Origin: Virgibacillus_F necropolis_A | Lineage (GTDB): Bacteria > Bacillota > Bacilli > Bacillales > Amphibacillaceae | NCBI RefSeq assembly: GCF_044793635.1 | Contig: NZ_CP084992.1 | Coordinates: 1,302,001 to 1,366,000 of the forward strand | Reading direction: 5' to 3' | Length of the DNA stretch: 64,000 bases | Part shown: positions 25,423-34,076 of the stretch, one piece after another | How the letters are laid out: the number at the start of each line of letters is the position of its first letter | Numbering within the stretch: position 1 is the stretch's first letter | Made by a program: the position numbers and the translations under genes | Notes under the pieces: model-generated | The model's input: the letters and a program-made list of their open reading frames with translations, nothing else | Databases searched by the model: none | Told to the model about the DNA's origin: nothing

Positions 25423-26544
25423 TTATTTAGATTTGATTGCTTTTTCTAATATAGTTAATACCGTGGAAGCGCCTGACTTCATTGGATTTATCCGAAGTCC
25501 ATATTCTTTAAGGCTTGGCTGCGCCTCTATAAAGCTTCCCGAAACGCGATAAATCATTGGTACAATTTCATATTTTGACTCGGCGCCAACAGGATGTGTA
25601 GCCGCACCCAGACCATTGCTTCGTCTAATCACTTCTTGTGCAATTGGATCCTTTAACTCAACAATGACATTTTTTGATTGTGCGTTAGTCATATACGCGG
25701 ATTCTATTCCCTCGATTGCGCCTTCATTTAATTGCTTACAGACCTCTTCAACCTGAGCATTTTGTATGGCAAGCGAAACTGGAGCGAACGTCATCATACG
25801 TAATAACTCCATTGCCTCATAACCCTGTACCTGTCCTCCACCAGAATAATTCCGTTTCTGTAGCAACGTGATTGCATCCTTTTTTCCAACTATAACACCA
25901 ATCCCTTCAGGTCCAAGGATTTTGAAACCGGAGAAAGTAGAGTAATCTGCACCATATTCAATCCCAATTCCATGCGTTTTCATCGCGCAATAGTTATCAT
26001 CGACGACAATTGGCAAGTCAGGGCGTACATGTTTGACTGTCTCTATCAACGCCTTTAGATCATACGTATCTGTTGGTTGCTGCCTTGCATGCTGAATATA
26101 GAACACCTTACAGGTTTGATCATCAGCTACAGCATTTTCAACATCCGTTAAATTATTAAAATCGACAGCTTTTGTTTGAATACCTAAAATTCTCACGGTA
26201 TCTTTCGTAGTCGTATACACAGGAGCCGTATGAATAAACATGGACTCCCCTGCAGAAAGTAACGTGCTTAAAATAATTCGGATTGCACCGGTTCCTGCGC
26301 CACGAACAAGGCTTGAGTTTTCTGCTCCAAAGAAATCTGCAATCGCACATTCCACTCTTTCCGTTTGCTCTGGCTTTTTAAATCGTGGTGCTACACCTAA
26401 ATCACCCATAGACAGAAATTGATCACCTGTAAAATGTTTACTCATGTTATCGACCAATTTAAATTGTAAAGTTTGAGCTTCTTCAATTGTTAAACTTGGA
26501 AGTACGGAATCTCCATATTTTAATCGTGATGCATCATAAACCAT
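25423..26544 (-). CDS. yhfS: YhfS-like PLP-dependent aminotransferase-fold protein
   Basis: 373-residue fold-type I PLP enzyme. RGAGTGAIRIIL is the phosphate-binding region, IVVDDNYC carries the cofactor-facing Asp, and FSGFKILGPEG carries the candidate PLP lysine. It resembles cysteine-desulfurase or selenocysteine-synthase-like lyases more than classical transaminases. Its start abuts the php stop (2-nt gap), giving tight coupling. The substrate is unknown. Confidence 0.85.
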   Translation of the reverse strand: MVYDASRLKYGDSVLPSLTIEEAQTLQFKLVDNMSKHFTGDQFLSMGDLGVAPRFKKPEQTERVECAIADFFGAENSSLVRGAGTGAIRIILSTLLSAGESMFIHTAPVYTTTKDTVRILGIQTKAVDFNNLTDVENAVADDQTCKVFYIQHARQQPTDTYDLKALIETVKHVRPDLPIVVDDNYCAMKTHGIGIEYGADYSTFSGFKILGPEGIGVIVGKKDAITLLQKRNYSGGGQVQGYEAMELLRMMTFAPVSLAIQNAQVEEVCKQLNEGAIEGIESAYMTNAQSKNVIVELKDPIAQEVIRRSNGLGAATHPVGAESKYEIVPMIYRVSGSFIEAQPSLKEYGLRINPMKSGASTVLTILEKAIKSK

Positions 26545-26546
26545 TG

Positions 26547-27461
26547 TTATTGCTCCTTTATTGAAAATGCATTTGCTGGATTATGAACTAATAAATCAGT
26601 AATCACATCATCAGAAACCCCACGCTCTTTCATGGCCGGTATAAATTTATTTAATACTAAATCATATCCTGGCCCACCATGTTTTCTCCAATGGGATTTT
26701 CTTGTTAAATCTGCTGATAACAAGATCTGTTTTTGAAGTCCCCGTTCAATAAAATCCATTAAAAAGGCTAATCGATCCTCGTCGGGTCTGTAATTATTTT
26801 TGCCTATCGTGTCAAATCCAATATATACGCCTGATTGAAGAACATCTAAAACTTCTTCTTTATTTGCATTCAGATCCTGATGACCGATAATAATTTGTTC
26901 TTTTGGTAATCCAAGTCCGAAAAACATATCAACCTGCTTACTCCCTAGCGTTCCGAGCGACGTGTGTGTTGAAACAGGCAGACCGGTTTCCAGTGCTGCT
27001 TTGCCTGCGCCTAAAATTAACGCCTTTTCAACTGGTTTTATTTCATCTACACTAGTTCCAACTTCACCAATTACTCCCGGAAAAATATCCGTTCCTTCAA
27101 TACCTTGTGTGATTTCCCGTATAAAATGAGCAGCAAACTGATTTTGATCCCATCCCTGTGCAAACTCAGGGATAAATGGGTCTTTATAAAAACCCGTACA
27201 CGTAACAATATGAACATTAGTTGCTTCGCTTAAGCGTTTTAGACGTTTAACATCTCTTCCCATACCATTATTTGTTAATTCAATCATGGAACGCCCACCC
27301 GCTTCATGAAAATGATTAAGCTCGGAAACCATACCTTGCTCATCATCTAAAATCGTATCCGGGTCATTTTTTATTCTTGATAAATCAATGGATAAATGTT
27401 CGTGTGCCGCACATAATCCAAGTTCTTCTTTCTTTATTTTGCCCGCTACTGTTTGTATCAA
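26547..27461 (-). CDS. php: Phosphotriesterase homology protein
   Basis: About 304-residue amidohydrolase-superfamily enzyme with a binuclear metal barrel. Seen: HxH in CAAHEHLSID, a bridging Glu in GVIGEVGTS (PHP proteins use Glu where phosphotriesterase has carbamylated Lys), His in THTSLGT and IIGHQD, and the catalytic Asp in LLSADLTRKSHW. Known relatives act on lactones or esters; the natural substrate of Php is not settled. GTG 27470 overlaps the AGGAG site, so TTG 27461 (8-nt spacing) is the better start. It lies between yhfT and yhfS. Confidence 0.85.
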   Translation of the reverse strand: MIQTVAGKIKKEELGLCAAHEHLSIDLSRIKNDPDTILDDEQGMVSELNHFHEAGGRSMIELTNNGMGRDVKRLKRLSEATNVHIVTCTGFYKDPFIPEFAQGWDQNQFAAHFIREITQGIEGTDIFPGVIGEVGTSVDEIKPVEKALILGAGKAALETGLPVSTHTSLGTLGSKQVDMFFGLGLPKEQIIIGHQDLNANKEEVLDVLQSGVYIGFDTIGKNNYRPDEDRLAFLMDFIERGLQKQILLSADLTRKSHWRKHGGPGYDLVLNKFIPAMKERGVSDDVITDLLVHNPANAFSIKEQ

Positions 27462-27483
27462 ATTTCTCACTCCTAAGTTGTTT

Positions 27484-28770
27484 TTAACCGATCGCCATTA
27501 TTCCTAGAGCCACCAAAATGTTTGCGATAATTCCTACCGCAATTGCACCAACTGGTCCTACTGCCATACGTACAATTGGGCGACCCGCTATTTCATTTAA
27601 TAAGTAAAATCCTGCGATAAAGAAGAAACCAAATCCAGGTGCAATCGCGTTTGACGCATTTGCACCACCAATTAATAGTGCCACTTCAAGTAATTTGGTC
27701 ATAGCACTTCGGATGTTCTCTCCAGAGTTTCTTACTCCAGGATAGTTATCCAGGAACTTAGCGATTGAACTTAATAACATTACTTCTAAGAAAATAACAA
27801 TCGCACCAACAATTACGGCTATCCATACATTTGGTGAAAACAATCCTACAACAAAAATTAATGTAAACCCGACAGGACTATATACACCTGTTGCAATAGC
27901 AGTACTGGCTATTAAAGGAATAAATCCAATCGCACGTGCTGCTGCAGCAATACCGGCATCCGTTTGTTTTCCTTCTGCTAGTAAGCTAAGAGAAATTGGA
28001 TCTCCAGCCATTAATAACAAATTAGTAGCACCTGCAATTAATGCACCAATTACCATAAAAAATGCGACATTCTTTTTGATAGCCTTCACTTTTTCACTAA
28101 ATAAAGAAGCTAAATTCACTGAAGCACCATCTGACTTTTCACGCATCGCATAACCAAAAAGGAAGATCATACCCGCAATTAAAGCCATTCCTTCTTGGTT
28201 AATACTGATAACATTTCCACCAATTGATAAGAAACCGCTTTCATTTACAAAAACTGCTAACTGTCTTACCAGGGCTGCTACTATAAAAGTTAAAACACCT
28301 TTTTTAATACTGAATTGCATCGCAACAGCTAACGCTGGGAAAGCCATAAACGTAACAACTACCGGTGTTCCAACTGCTCCCATTGGCTCTAAAAAGTTAA
28401 CAGGTAAGTGTTCGAATAACGCCACAAAACCTTCTAATCCTGCGAGTAGCCCCCAACCATAAAGCCCACCTACTACGGCCGCAATAGGAGTACCCCATTT
28501 ATTTTTTGGAGCTATTAAACCGATAATATCTGTACCTAATAAAATACTGTGAATTAATATAATACTAGCTGTAATAGTAAACGGAATACCAAAACCGATA
28601 ACTAATCCAAAACTCATCGCAAAGGCTGTTAAACCTAATTCCCTACGCTTTAATCGTCCTTCAATATGCTCCCCAACAATTGGACGTAACCCGTCATTGA
28701 ATACCGCAATGTTTAAGTTAGCTAACACTGCAGCTACTGCCCCAATCAATACAACAAATACTAACTCCAT
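27484..28770 (-). CDS. yhfT: YhfT-like multi-spanning membrane protein
   Basis: 428-residue, very hydrophobic protein with roughly 10-12 membrane spans and small-residue-rich segments (LIGAVAAVLANLNIAVFNDG; GPVGAIAVGIIANILVALG). As the only membrane protein of the operon it is the natural candidate for the substrate transporter, but transport has not been shown for this family to my knowledge. It is flanked by yhfU and php. Confidence 0.85.
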   Translation of the reverse strand: MELVFVVLIGAVAAVLANLNIAVFNDGLRPIVGEHIEGRLKRRELGLTAFAMSFGLVIGFGIPFTITASIILIHSILLGTDIIGLIAPKNKWGTPIAAVVGGLYGWGLLAGLEGFVALFEHLPVNFLEPMGAVGTPVVVTFMAFPALAVAMQFSIKKGVLTFIVAALVRQLAVFVNESGFLSIGGNVISINQEGMALIAGMIFLFGYAMREKSDGASVNLASLFSEKVKAIKKNVAFFMVIGALIAGATNLLLMAGDPISLSLLAEGKQTDAGIAAAARAIGFIPLIASTAIATGVYSPVGFTLIFVVGLFSPNVWIAVIVGAIVIFLEVMLLSSIAKFLDNYPGVRNSGENIRSAMTKLLEVALLIGGANASNAIAPGFGFFFIAGFYLLNEIAGRPIVRMAVGPVGAIAVGIIANILVALGIMAIG

Positions 28771-28792
28771 AGCATAATCCCCCTAAGAATAC

Positions 28793-29152
28793 TTACTTAT
28801 TATTTGTTATAGCTTTAAGAATCATAGGCACTGCCGTTTCCATGTGATCCCCGGTAAACCCGAATGCTTTTTTACCACTTATAACTGCTTCCGCCACTTT
28901 TTCCTCCACTGGCTTTTTGCCTGGCATTGAAACCGTTTCACATTGATCTCTTCCAACAAGAGCAATTGCCATAGCAAGCGCACCGCCGCCACCTGTGTGA
29001 CAGGCGCCAAGATAATAATCTGCCTGGCCAGTCTTAATGGCCATAGCGGCATCTACATCCGACTTAATAACCGTTTCAATCGATGAATCTATTTCCTGAA
29101 TTAATGCCTGCATTTCCTTTTTTTCTACTTGTCCACCAATTACAATTTTCAT
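28793..29152 (-). CDS. yhfU: YhfU-like small conserved protein
   Basis: 119-residue soluble protein (DUF2620-type) with a phosphotransferase-component-like look: KIVIGGQVEKKEMQ start, then GQADYYLGACHTGGGGALAMAIALVG. The frame opens at TTG 29167, but that codon is part of TTGGAGGAG, the ribosome binding site for ATG 29152. The gene begins immediately after yhfY ends. A Gly-rich loop with Cys and His (GACHTGGGG) may bind a ligand or phosphate. The function is unknown. Confidence 0.8.
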   Translation of the reverse strand: MKIVIGGQVEKKEMQALIQEIDSSIETVIKSDVDAAMAIKTGQADYYLGACHTGGGGALAMAIALVGRDQCETVSMPGKKPVEEKVAEAVISGKKAFGFTGDHMETAVPMILKAITNNK

Positions 29153-29153
29153 A

Positions 29154-29528
29154 CTACTCTCCTCCAATAGTTAAATTTATAACGTTTGTATAGTGCATAT
29201 ATAAATACTCTTTTTCTTCTTGTGGCAGTAATTTCTCCCATTTTTCTTCAATAAAGATAACCTGCTTTTCAACGATAGGAAAATGCGGAGAATCATTTAC
29301 CTCACTCATCACTTCAGGTGCGGGCGCCTCAACTCCCTCCCCGTTTTCAATTCTTGATAAAGCGGTCGGTAAATGTGTGAACAGCATTTCAGCTTGTTCT
29401 ATCTCCCGAACTTTTAATACGTCCAACAACCTTTCGAATGCTAGTTTAGTAACATTGCTCGCATGAGTTGTAATAACCTTTTGATCTACTAACAATAAAA
29501 GTCTTTCTTCAAGTTCCGCCCTATTCAA
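29154..29528 (-). CDS. yhfY: YhfY-like PRD-domain protein
   Basis: 124-residue protein made of one PTS-regulation-like helical domain: EERLLLLVDQKVITTHASNVTKLAFERLL with a central His, and LYMHYTNVINL near the end. No DNA-binding domain is attached, which is unusual for PRD proteins. It follows yhfZ by 18 nt and may modulate that regulator. The function is inferred from domain type only. Confidence 0.78.
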   Translation of the reverse strand: MNRAELEERLLLLVDQKVITTHASNVTKLAFERLLDVLKVREIEQAEMLFTHLPTALSRIENGEGVEAPAPEVMSEVNDSPHFPIVEKQVIFIEEKWEKLLPQEEKEYLYMHYTNVINLTIGGE

Positions 29529-29546
29529 ATCAATGACCCCCTGACT

Positions 29547-30479
29547 CTAATAATGTGGTAGCTTCTTTTTCTCCACCACTAACTGTTGAATGGAAACAAT
29601 TTTCTGTTTATTAAGCTGTAAAATCTGATCTAATTCATCTTGTCGATCTTTTTCTATTACAATCACAGCTGTTGAAGCCTTTTCAGATACGCTAAGTGCT
29701 TTTTGGGATTTAAAAGCACCTATTTTAAAAGCACTTTTAGCTCTGTTTTCATCCGAGTTCCATACAGCTGCATCAAGCGTTCCATTCATCAAATTATCGA
29801 ACAATTGCATGTAGTTTACTGATACTAATTCAACATCTATACCTTCACATTCCAATAGAGTTATTTTTGATTGGTCGATTGACGTATGATCAATCCCAAT
29901 TCGCATTCCTTCTTTTATCAAATTATCATTTGGATTTGCGAAAAATATTTGATGGGAGGATACATATGTTTTCGGCCCAAAATTTTGAAAAATCACTAGA
30001 TTATCATCATGTTTCAGCTCCTCTTCCGCCGCTAAATGGGACATGATTATGAAATCATACCTTCGTGATTTTAACGCTTCTAATCTGTGCTTTGATCCTC
30101 TCATATATGCTAAATCAAGACGGTTTACCATCTGTTCCGATGTTTCGATCAAACCCGTAGCTAATCCCTCGTACTGGGGGGAGTATGGTAAAGGCATGGC
30201 TCCCATCAATGAACCCACCCCGGCTATTTCTTTTAATAAATGCAAATCTTTGTTCGTTAAAAAGGTGCCTAAATGTCCTTTTGATTCCAAGCGGACCGCA
30301 TTAAGATTTTCCAAAACCCTTAAAGCTCCCTGTACCGTTCCCCGACCCAATGCCAATTCGTTCACAAGATCATCTACCCTCGGTATTCGAGATCCTTCCT
30401 CTACATGCACTAACTTCATTGCAATTTCTTTTGCTGCTAAACCATTCTTTGAAAATAAACTGTCCCAAATTCTACTCAT
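29547..30479 (-). CDS. yhfZ: YhfZ-like transcriptional regulator with solute-binding-like domain
   Basis: About 310 residues. The N-terminal GntR-like winged helix (AKEIAMKLVHVEEGSRIPRV..LALGRGTVQGALRVLENL) is followed by a periplasmic-binding-protein-like domain (GSLMGAMPLPYSPQYEGLATGL...) that probably senses the pathway substrate. ATG 30479 behind AAGGGG is preferred to the upstream ATG 30536. It is the first gene of the yhf operon. An 18-bp motif covers the start region of its promoter and recurs in the divergent promoter, which suggests autoregulation and control of both units. Confidence 0.85.
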   Translation of the reverse strand: MSRIWDSLFSKNGLAAKEIAMKLVHVEEGSRIPRVDDLVNELALGRGTVQGALRVLENLNAVRLESKGHLGTFLTNKDLHLLKEIAGVGSLMGAMPLPYSPQYEGLATGLIETSEQMVNRLDLAYMRGSKHRLEALKSRRYDFIIMSHLAAEEELKHDDNLVIFQNFGPKTYVSSHQIFFANPNDNLIKEGMRIGIDHTSIDQSKITLLECEGIDVELVSVNYMQLFDNLMNGTLDAAVWNSDENRAKSAFKIGAFKSQKALSVSEKASTAVIVIEKDRQDELDQILQLNKQKIVSIQQLVVEKKKLPHY

Positions 30480-30497
30480 TTTTGACCCCTTTTTGAA

Positions 30498-30549
30498 AAT
30501 ACAATATTTAGTATATTGAAAGTATAGCGCTTTCATTATTGTTTTACAA
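30498..30549 (-). promoter_or_regulatory. yhf operon promoter with candidate YhfZ operator
   Basis: Minus strand: -35 TTGTAA (30549-30544), 17-nt spacer, -10 TATACT (30526-30521). Just downstream lies TATACTAAATATTGTATT (30515-30498). ATGAAAGCG in the spacer is half of a cre-like or dyad element (TGAAAG...CTTTCA). Confidence 0.7.
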
Positions 30550-30651
30550 GCCCCTTAGTTCCAAATCTTTGTTTAATTAATAAATTGTCGAACGTGCTGT
30601 TCATATAGTGTTTTAATGACTTTCGCAGAACAAATGAGTCTTTTGGCAGTC

Positions 30652-30685
30652 TTGAAAGCTGACCCAATATACACTATATTGTATA
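30652..30685 (+). promoter_or_regulatory. Promoter of the beta-lactamase-fold gene with the same operator motif
   Basis: -35 TTGAAA (30652-30657), 17-nt spacer, -10 TATATT (30675-30680). TATACACTATATTGTATA (30668-30685) overlaps the -10 and matches the yhf motif at 14 of 18 positions in the same orientation relative to transcription. Confidence 0.7.
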
Positions 30686-30782
30686 TTAATAGTTATTGTA
30701 TAGTTCAGAATTTTATTACACATTTTTTTGATGAAGGTGGTGAAAAGTGGCTCTACTTAAGTTTCAGGAAGGAGAATAATTG

Positions 30783-32066
30783 ATGAGAAAAACGCCTATA
30801 ATTCTATTACTTGTTGTTTTAACTTTTGGAATAACGTTTCAATCGACAAGTGCTGTTTTAGCCAAATCCAATAAACTTAGTCAAGGAAGTCCACAATCCG
30901 TTGGAATGGATAAAGAAAAATTAAATGAAATTGATGGGATTGTTCAAGAAGCGATTAACAACGGTACTACGCCTGGTGCGGTAGTATTAGTTGCAAAAGA
31001 CAATAAAATAGTGAAAGAAAGTGCATATGGCTATGCCCAAAAATTCGATATGGGTCAACTACTCGATCATCCAAGAAAGATGAATCCTAAGACTATATTT
31101 GATCTAGCCTCGATTACAAAAGTAATGGGTACAACACAGGGAATAATGAAACTAGTTAGCGAAGGGAAGCTTGCTGTTGATGATAAAGTGTCTGACTACA
31201 TTCCAGGTTTTGCCCAAAATGGCAAGGGAGCAGTAACCATTGCAGATTTATTAACGCATACATCCGGATTAACACCCTGGCAGCCTACTTATTTGCACGC
31301 AAGTAACTCAACAGAGGTTCTTGATTATATCAATAAACTACCATTAGAATATGAAACTGGTACAGACCGCCGATACAGTGATTTCAGTTTTATGACACTT
31401 GGATTTGTAATTGAAAAAGTGACCGGACAACGATTAGATGTCTATTTAGAAACAAATATCTATAAACCTTTAAAAATGAAAAATACAATGTTTACACCAC
31501 CTGAGAGTTTAAATAAAAAAATCGCAGCCACTTCTTGGGGTAATCCATTTGAGTACAAGATGATAGATGATCCAAACTTCGGGTACTATGTGGAGGAAGA
31601 TGCTGATGATTTCAAAGGTTGGAGAGACTATACACTCATTGGGGAAGTTAGTGATGGAAATAGTTACTATGCAAATAACGGTGTAGCAGGACATGCAGGA
31701 CTATTTTCAACCGCTCGCGATTTAGCAGTTCTTGGTCAAACTATGTTGAATGGCGGTAGCTATGGAAAATTAAAGCTTTATGACGATGAGGTAATCGATA
31801 CATTTACACAGCCGCAACGATATGGTCAGGGATATGGTTGGGAACTGTATAAAGAATGGTATATGGGTGAACTGCACTCTGATTCTGCTTTTGGCCATAC
31901 AGGGTTTACAGGAACACAGGTGATTTTTGACCCGTCTTATAATTTACAAATTATCGTACTTACCAACAAACAAAATAATGGCCAACTGGAAAGTGGATCA
32001 TATCCAAGTACAGGCTCATTATCTAGTGAAATAGCTACAGCTGTCTACGAGTCTATGGATGAATAG
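30783..32066 (+). CDS. Secreted serine beta-lactamase-fold hydrolase (AmiE/YbbE-like)
   Basis: 427-residue exported protein: signal peptide to about residue 27 (TFQSTSAVLA), then a class C beta-lactamase-related domain with SxxK (SITK, nucleophile Ser), YxN-like YSD, and HTG in AFGHTGFTG. HTSGL and GLFSTARDL are also family hallmarks. Bacillus subtilis AmiE (YbbE), an N-acetylmuramyl-L-alanine amidase, is of this type, as are esterases, so the activity is open. A TTG precedes ATG 30783, which has GGAGAA before it. It is divergent from the yhf operon and shares its operator motif. Confidence 0.78.
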   Translation: MRKTPIILLLVVLTFGITFQSTSAVLAKSNKLSQGSPQSVGMDKEKLNEIDGIVQEAINNGTTPGAVVLVAKDNKIVKESAYGYAQKFDMGQLLDHPRKMNPKTIFDLASITKVMGTTQGIMKLVSEGKLAVDDKVSDYIPGFAQNGKGAVTIADLLTHTSGLTPWQPTYLHASNSTEVLDYINKLPLEYETGTDRRYSDFSFMTLGFVIEKVTGQRLDVYLETNIYKPLKMKNTMFTPPESLNKKIAATSWGNPFEYKMIDDPNFGYYVEEDADDFKGWRDYTLIGEVSDGNSYYANNGVAGHAGLFSTARDLAVLGQTMLNGGSYGKLKLYDDEVIDTFTQPQRYGQGYGWELYKEWYMGELHSDSAFGHTGFTGTQVIFDPSYNLQIIVLTNKQNNGQLESGSYPSTGSLSSEIATAVYESMDE

Positions 32067-32078
32067 ATAATTTCATAC

Positions 32079-32124
32079 AAAAAGGTGATAGACGTTAACT
32101 CTATCACCTTTTTGTATTTATTTT
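32079..32124 (+). terminator. Intrinsic terminator
   Basis: AAAAAGGTGATAGA / TCTATCACCTTTTT, perfect 14-bp stem with a 7-nt loop, followed by GTATTTATTTT. Confidence 0.9.
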
Positions 32125-32176
32125 GCCAATGAGGGAACCAACCGAACATTAAAACATATCCGTAACAATAGCCCTA

Positions 32177-32752
32177 CTAATTTAGATCATCACCCAACCC
32201 TCTCACCATTTCCCTAAGCCCCGCCTCCCTTAACTTCTTCCTCACCCGTTTCCCTTGGCTTTTCACGGCATCAATCGTGACACCTTCCTGCTCAGCAATT
32301 TCCTTTACTGACATGTTTAGGATGATGTAGTGATAAACCCACTTCCATTGATTTTCCGTTAAGAGAGACCTTACTTGCTCCCAAAGAAGTGTAGAAAAAT
32401 CATCAATAGGTATATCCGTGAAATCAGGAATAAGTGTGTTATTTTTGCGAATTCGATTGCTATTATAGGTTCTATTCCCAATCTCTTGCACGCACACGTC
32501 CTCGTGTTCTTGTTCCCTTGTCTTTTTTCGCAGCAAATCGATCAACCGGTTGTGAATTGTATAGTTGAAGTAAGTAGACATGATGCCTTTATCAGGTTGA
32601 TATGTTTTATACGCGTTCCACATTGCAAAAAGTGCTTCCTGGTAAAATTCCTGATGTGGATCGTTAATACGTAATTTGTGAATGTGGTAATGAATTCTCC
32701 TCTTATTCTGTTCAAAAATATCTTCAAATGTAACGTTATTCTTATTGTCCAT
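32177..32752 (-). CDS. Sigma-70 family RNA polymerase sigma factor
   Basis: 191-residue alternative sigma-like protein. Region 2 is seen in EFYQEALFAMWNAYKTYQPDKG..STYFNYTIHNRLIDLLRKKTR and region 4 in LTENQWKWVYHYIILNMSVKEIAEQEGVTIDAVKSQGKRVRKKL; region 3 is absent and the linker is long. The target promoters are unknown. GAGGAG precedes ATG 32752. There is no anti-sigma gene beside it. It is a single-gene unit between two unrelated operons. Confidence 0.85.
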   Translation of the reverse strand: MDNKNNVTFEDIFEQNKRRIHYHIHKLRINDPHQEFYQEALFAMWNAYKTYQPDKGIMSTYFNYTIHNRLIDLLRKKTREQEHEDVCVQEIGNRTYNSNRIRKNNTLIPDFTDIPIDDFSTLLWEQVRSLLTENQWKWVYHYIILNMSVKEIAEQEGVTIDAVKSQGKRVRKKLREAGLREMVRGLGDDLN

Positions 32753-32853
32753 TTTTCGTTCTCCTCTACCATAAATGCTATTCTACTACTATAATCGCAA
32801 GTGAAAGGAGTTAAGTGTCACTTTATTAATAAAAGATACATATTTATGCAAAC

Positions 32854-32887
32854 AAAAACCCACGCATTCCAATTACTGCGTAGGTTT
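32854..32887 (-). terminator. Intrinsic terminator of the chromate transporter genes
   Basis: Minus strand AAACCtACGCA / TGCGTgGGTTT stem with one internal mismatch, then TTTTTGTTT. Confidence 0.75.
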
Positions 32888-32924
32888 ATCGTTAAATTAT
32901 AGAAAGTTAACTGGCCAATGTACG

Positions 32925-33452
32925 TTACAACAAAAATCCACCATATATAAGAGATGCAGCTATTACAAAAGCAGGATGAACCTTCATTCGTTCAATTAAT
33001 AAATAACTACTAATTGTGATCAATGCCGTCTGCCATATACCTATACCCTCATACGACTCTTGAAAAAAACGCCATGCCATAACACCTAGTAAGATTGCAA
33101 TTACAGGTCGTACATATTGGGTTAGTCTTTTCACTTTACTAGAATCCTTATACTTATAAAGAACGCCTAATAACAAAATCATAATAATTAACGATGGTGC
33201 AACTGCTGCAAATACGGCAACGAAAGCACCCAGTATCCCGCCCTCGTCATAACCGATAAATCCAGCCATTTTAGTAGCTATCGGCCCTGGCAATGAGTTA
33301 GCGAGTGCTAACATTTCACTAAATTCCTGGACGTTCATCCATTCATACCGTTTTACAACTTCATTTTCTACTAGGGGTATGGACGCTGGCCCACCACCAT
33401 AACCAAGGATACCTGGGATGAAAAAGGCTAGAAATATATGCCAATACTTCAT
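32925..33452 (-). CDS. CHR-family chromate transporter subunit (second half)
   Basis: 175-residue short-chain CHR protein with about five membrane spans and the motif FFIPGILGYGGGPASIPLVENEVV, then ANSLPGPIATKMAGFIGY. Short CHR proteins occur as adjacent pairs that together equal one ChrA and export chromate. Its ATG overlaps the stop of its partner by 4 bp. The same pair (ywrB/ywrA) sits near a gamma-glutamyltransferase gene in Bacillus subtilis, as here. Confidence 0.88.
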   Translation of the reverse strand: MKYWHIFLAFFIPGILGYGGGPASIPLVENEVVKRYEWMNVQEFSEMLALANSLPGPIATKMAGFIGYDEGGILGAFVAVFAAVAPSLIIMILLLGVLYKYKDSSKVKRLTQYVRPVIAILLGVMAWRFFQESYEGIGIWQTALITISSYLLIERMKVHPAFVIAASLIYGGFLL

Positions 33453-34042
33453 GTTGATTCACCCTCCTTACCCCTGACCTGTTGCTCTGTTTTATCCTCA
33501 CTATCTTCCTTATCCTTTTTAACTAATGCGATAACAAGTAAAATACCAATCACTATTCCTGGGTGAACATTTAAAAGATATAGCAAGGCGAAAATTGCGA
33601 TTGACATTAATCCCGTTTGCAACCAGCCCATACCTTTTACTGCTTTACCAAAGAACTGCCAGGTCAACACTGCAAGCATGACACCAACAACCGGTATTAC
33701 TGCAGCGGTCATTCCTTGTACCCATGGTAGATCATCTATTGATGAAAGGGATGTTAATAGAATGATCATCAAAACAATAGTAGGTAAAATTGTTGCAAGG
33801 ACTGCATTTAACATCCCAACTAGACCCGAAACATTATGTCCAATATACCCTGCCAGTTTGGTCGCAATTGGTCCTGGCAACGTGTTTGCTAGTGCCAATA
33901 GATCCCCAAAGTCTTCATCACTCATCCATTTATATTTTTCCACTACTTCTTTATGGATTAGGGGAATAGATCCTGGGCCTCCCCCATATCCGAGCATGCC
34001 AATCCTGAAAAAGGCAATAAATAAATCCCATTGTGTTTTCAT
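33449..34042 (-). CDS. CHR-family chromate transporter subunit (first half)
   Basis: 197-residue partner of the CHR pair, with FFRIGMLGYGGGPGSIPLIHKEVV and ANTLPGPIATKLAGYIGH motifs and a charged C-terminal tail. Both halves are expected to insert with opposite topology. It lies 34 nt after the gamma-glutamyltransferase gene, probably in the same transcript. Export of chromate, or of another oxyanion, is inferred from the family. Confidence 0.88.
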   Translation of the reverse strand: MKTQWDLFIAFFRIGMLGYGGGPGSIPLIHKEVVEKYKWMSDEDFGDLLALANTLPGPIATKLAGYIGHNVSGLVGMLNAVLATILPTIVLMIILLTSLSSIDDLPWVQGMTAAVIPVVGVMLAVLTWQFFGKAVKGMGWLQTGLMSIAIFALLYLLNVHPGIVIGILLVIALVKKDKEDSEDKTEQQVRGKEGEST

Positions 34043-34076
34043 AGATAGCTTTCCTTCTGGTTATTTTTAAGTTTCC

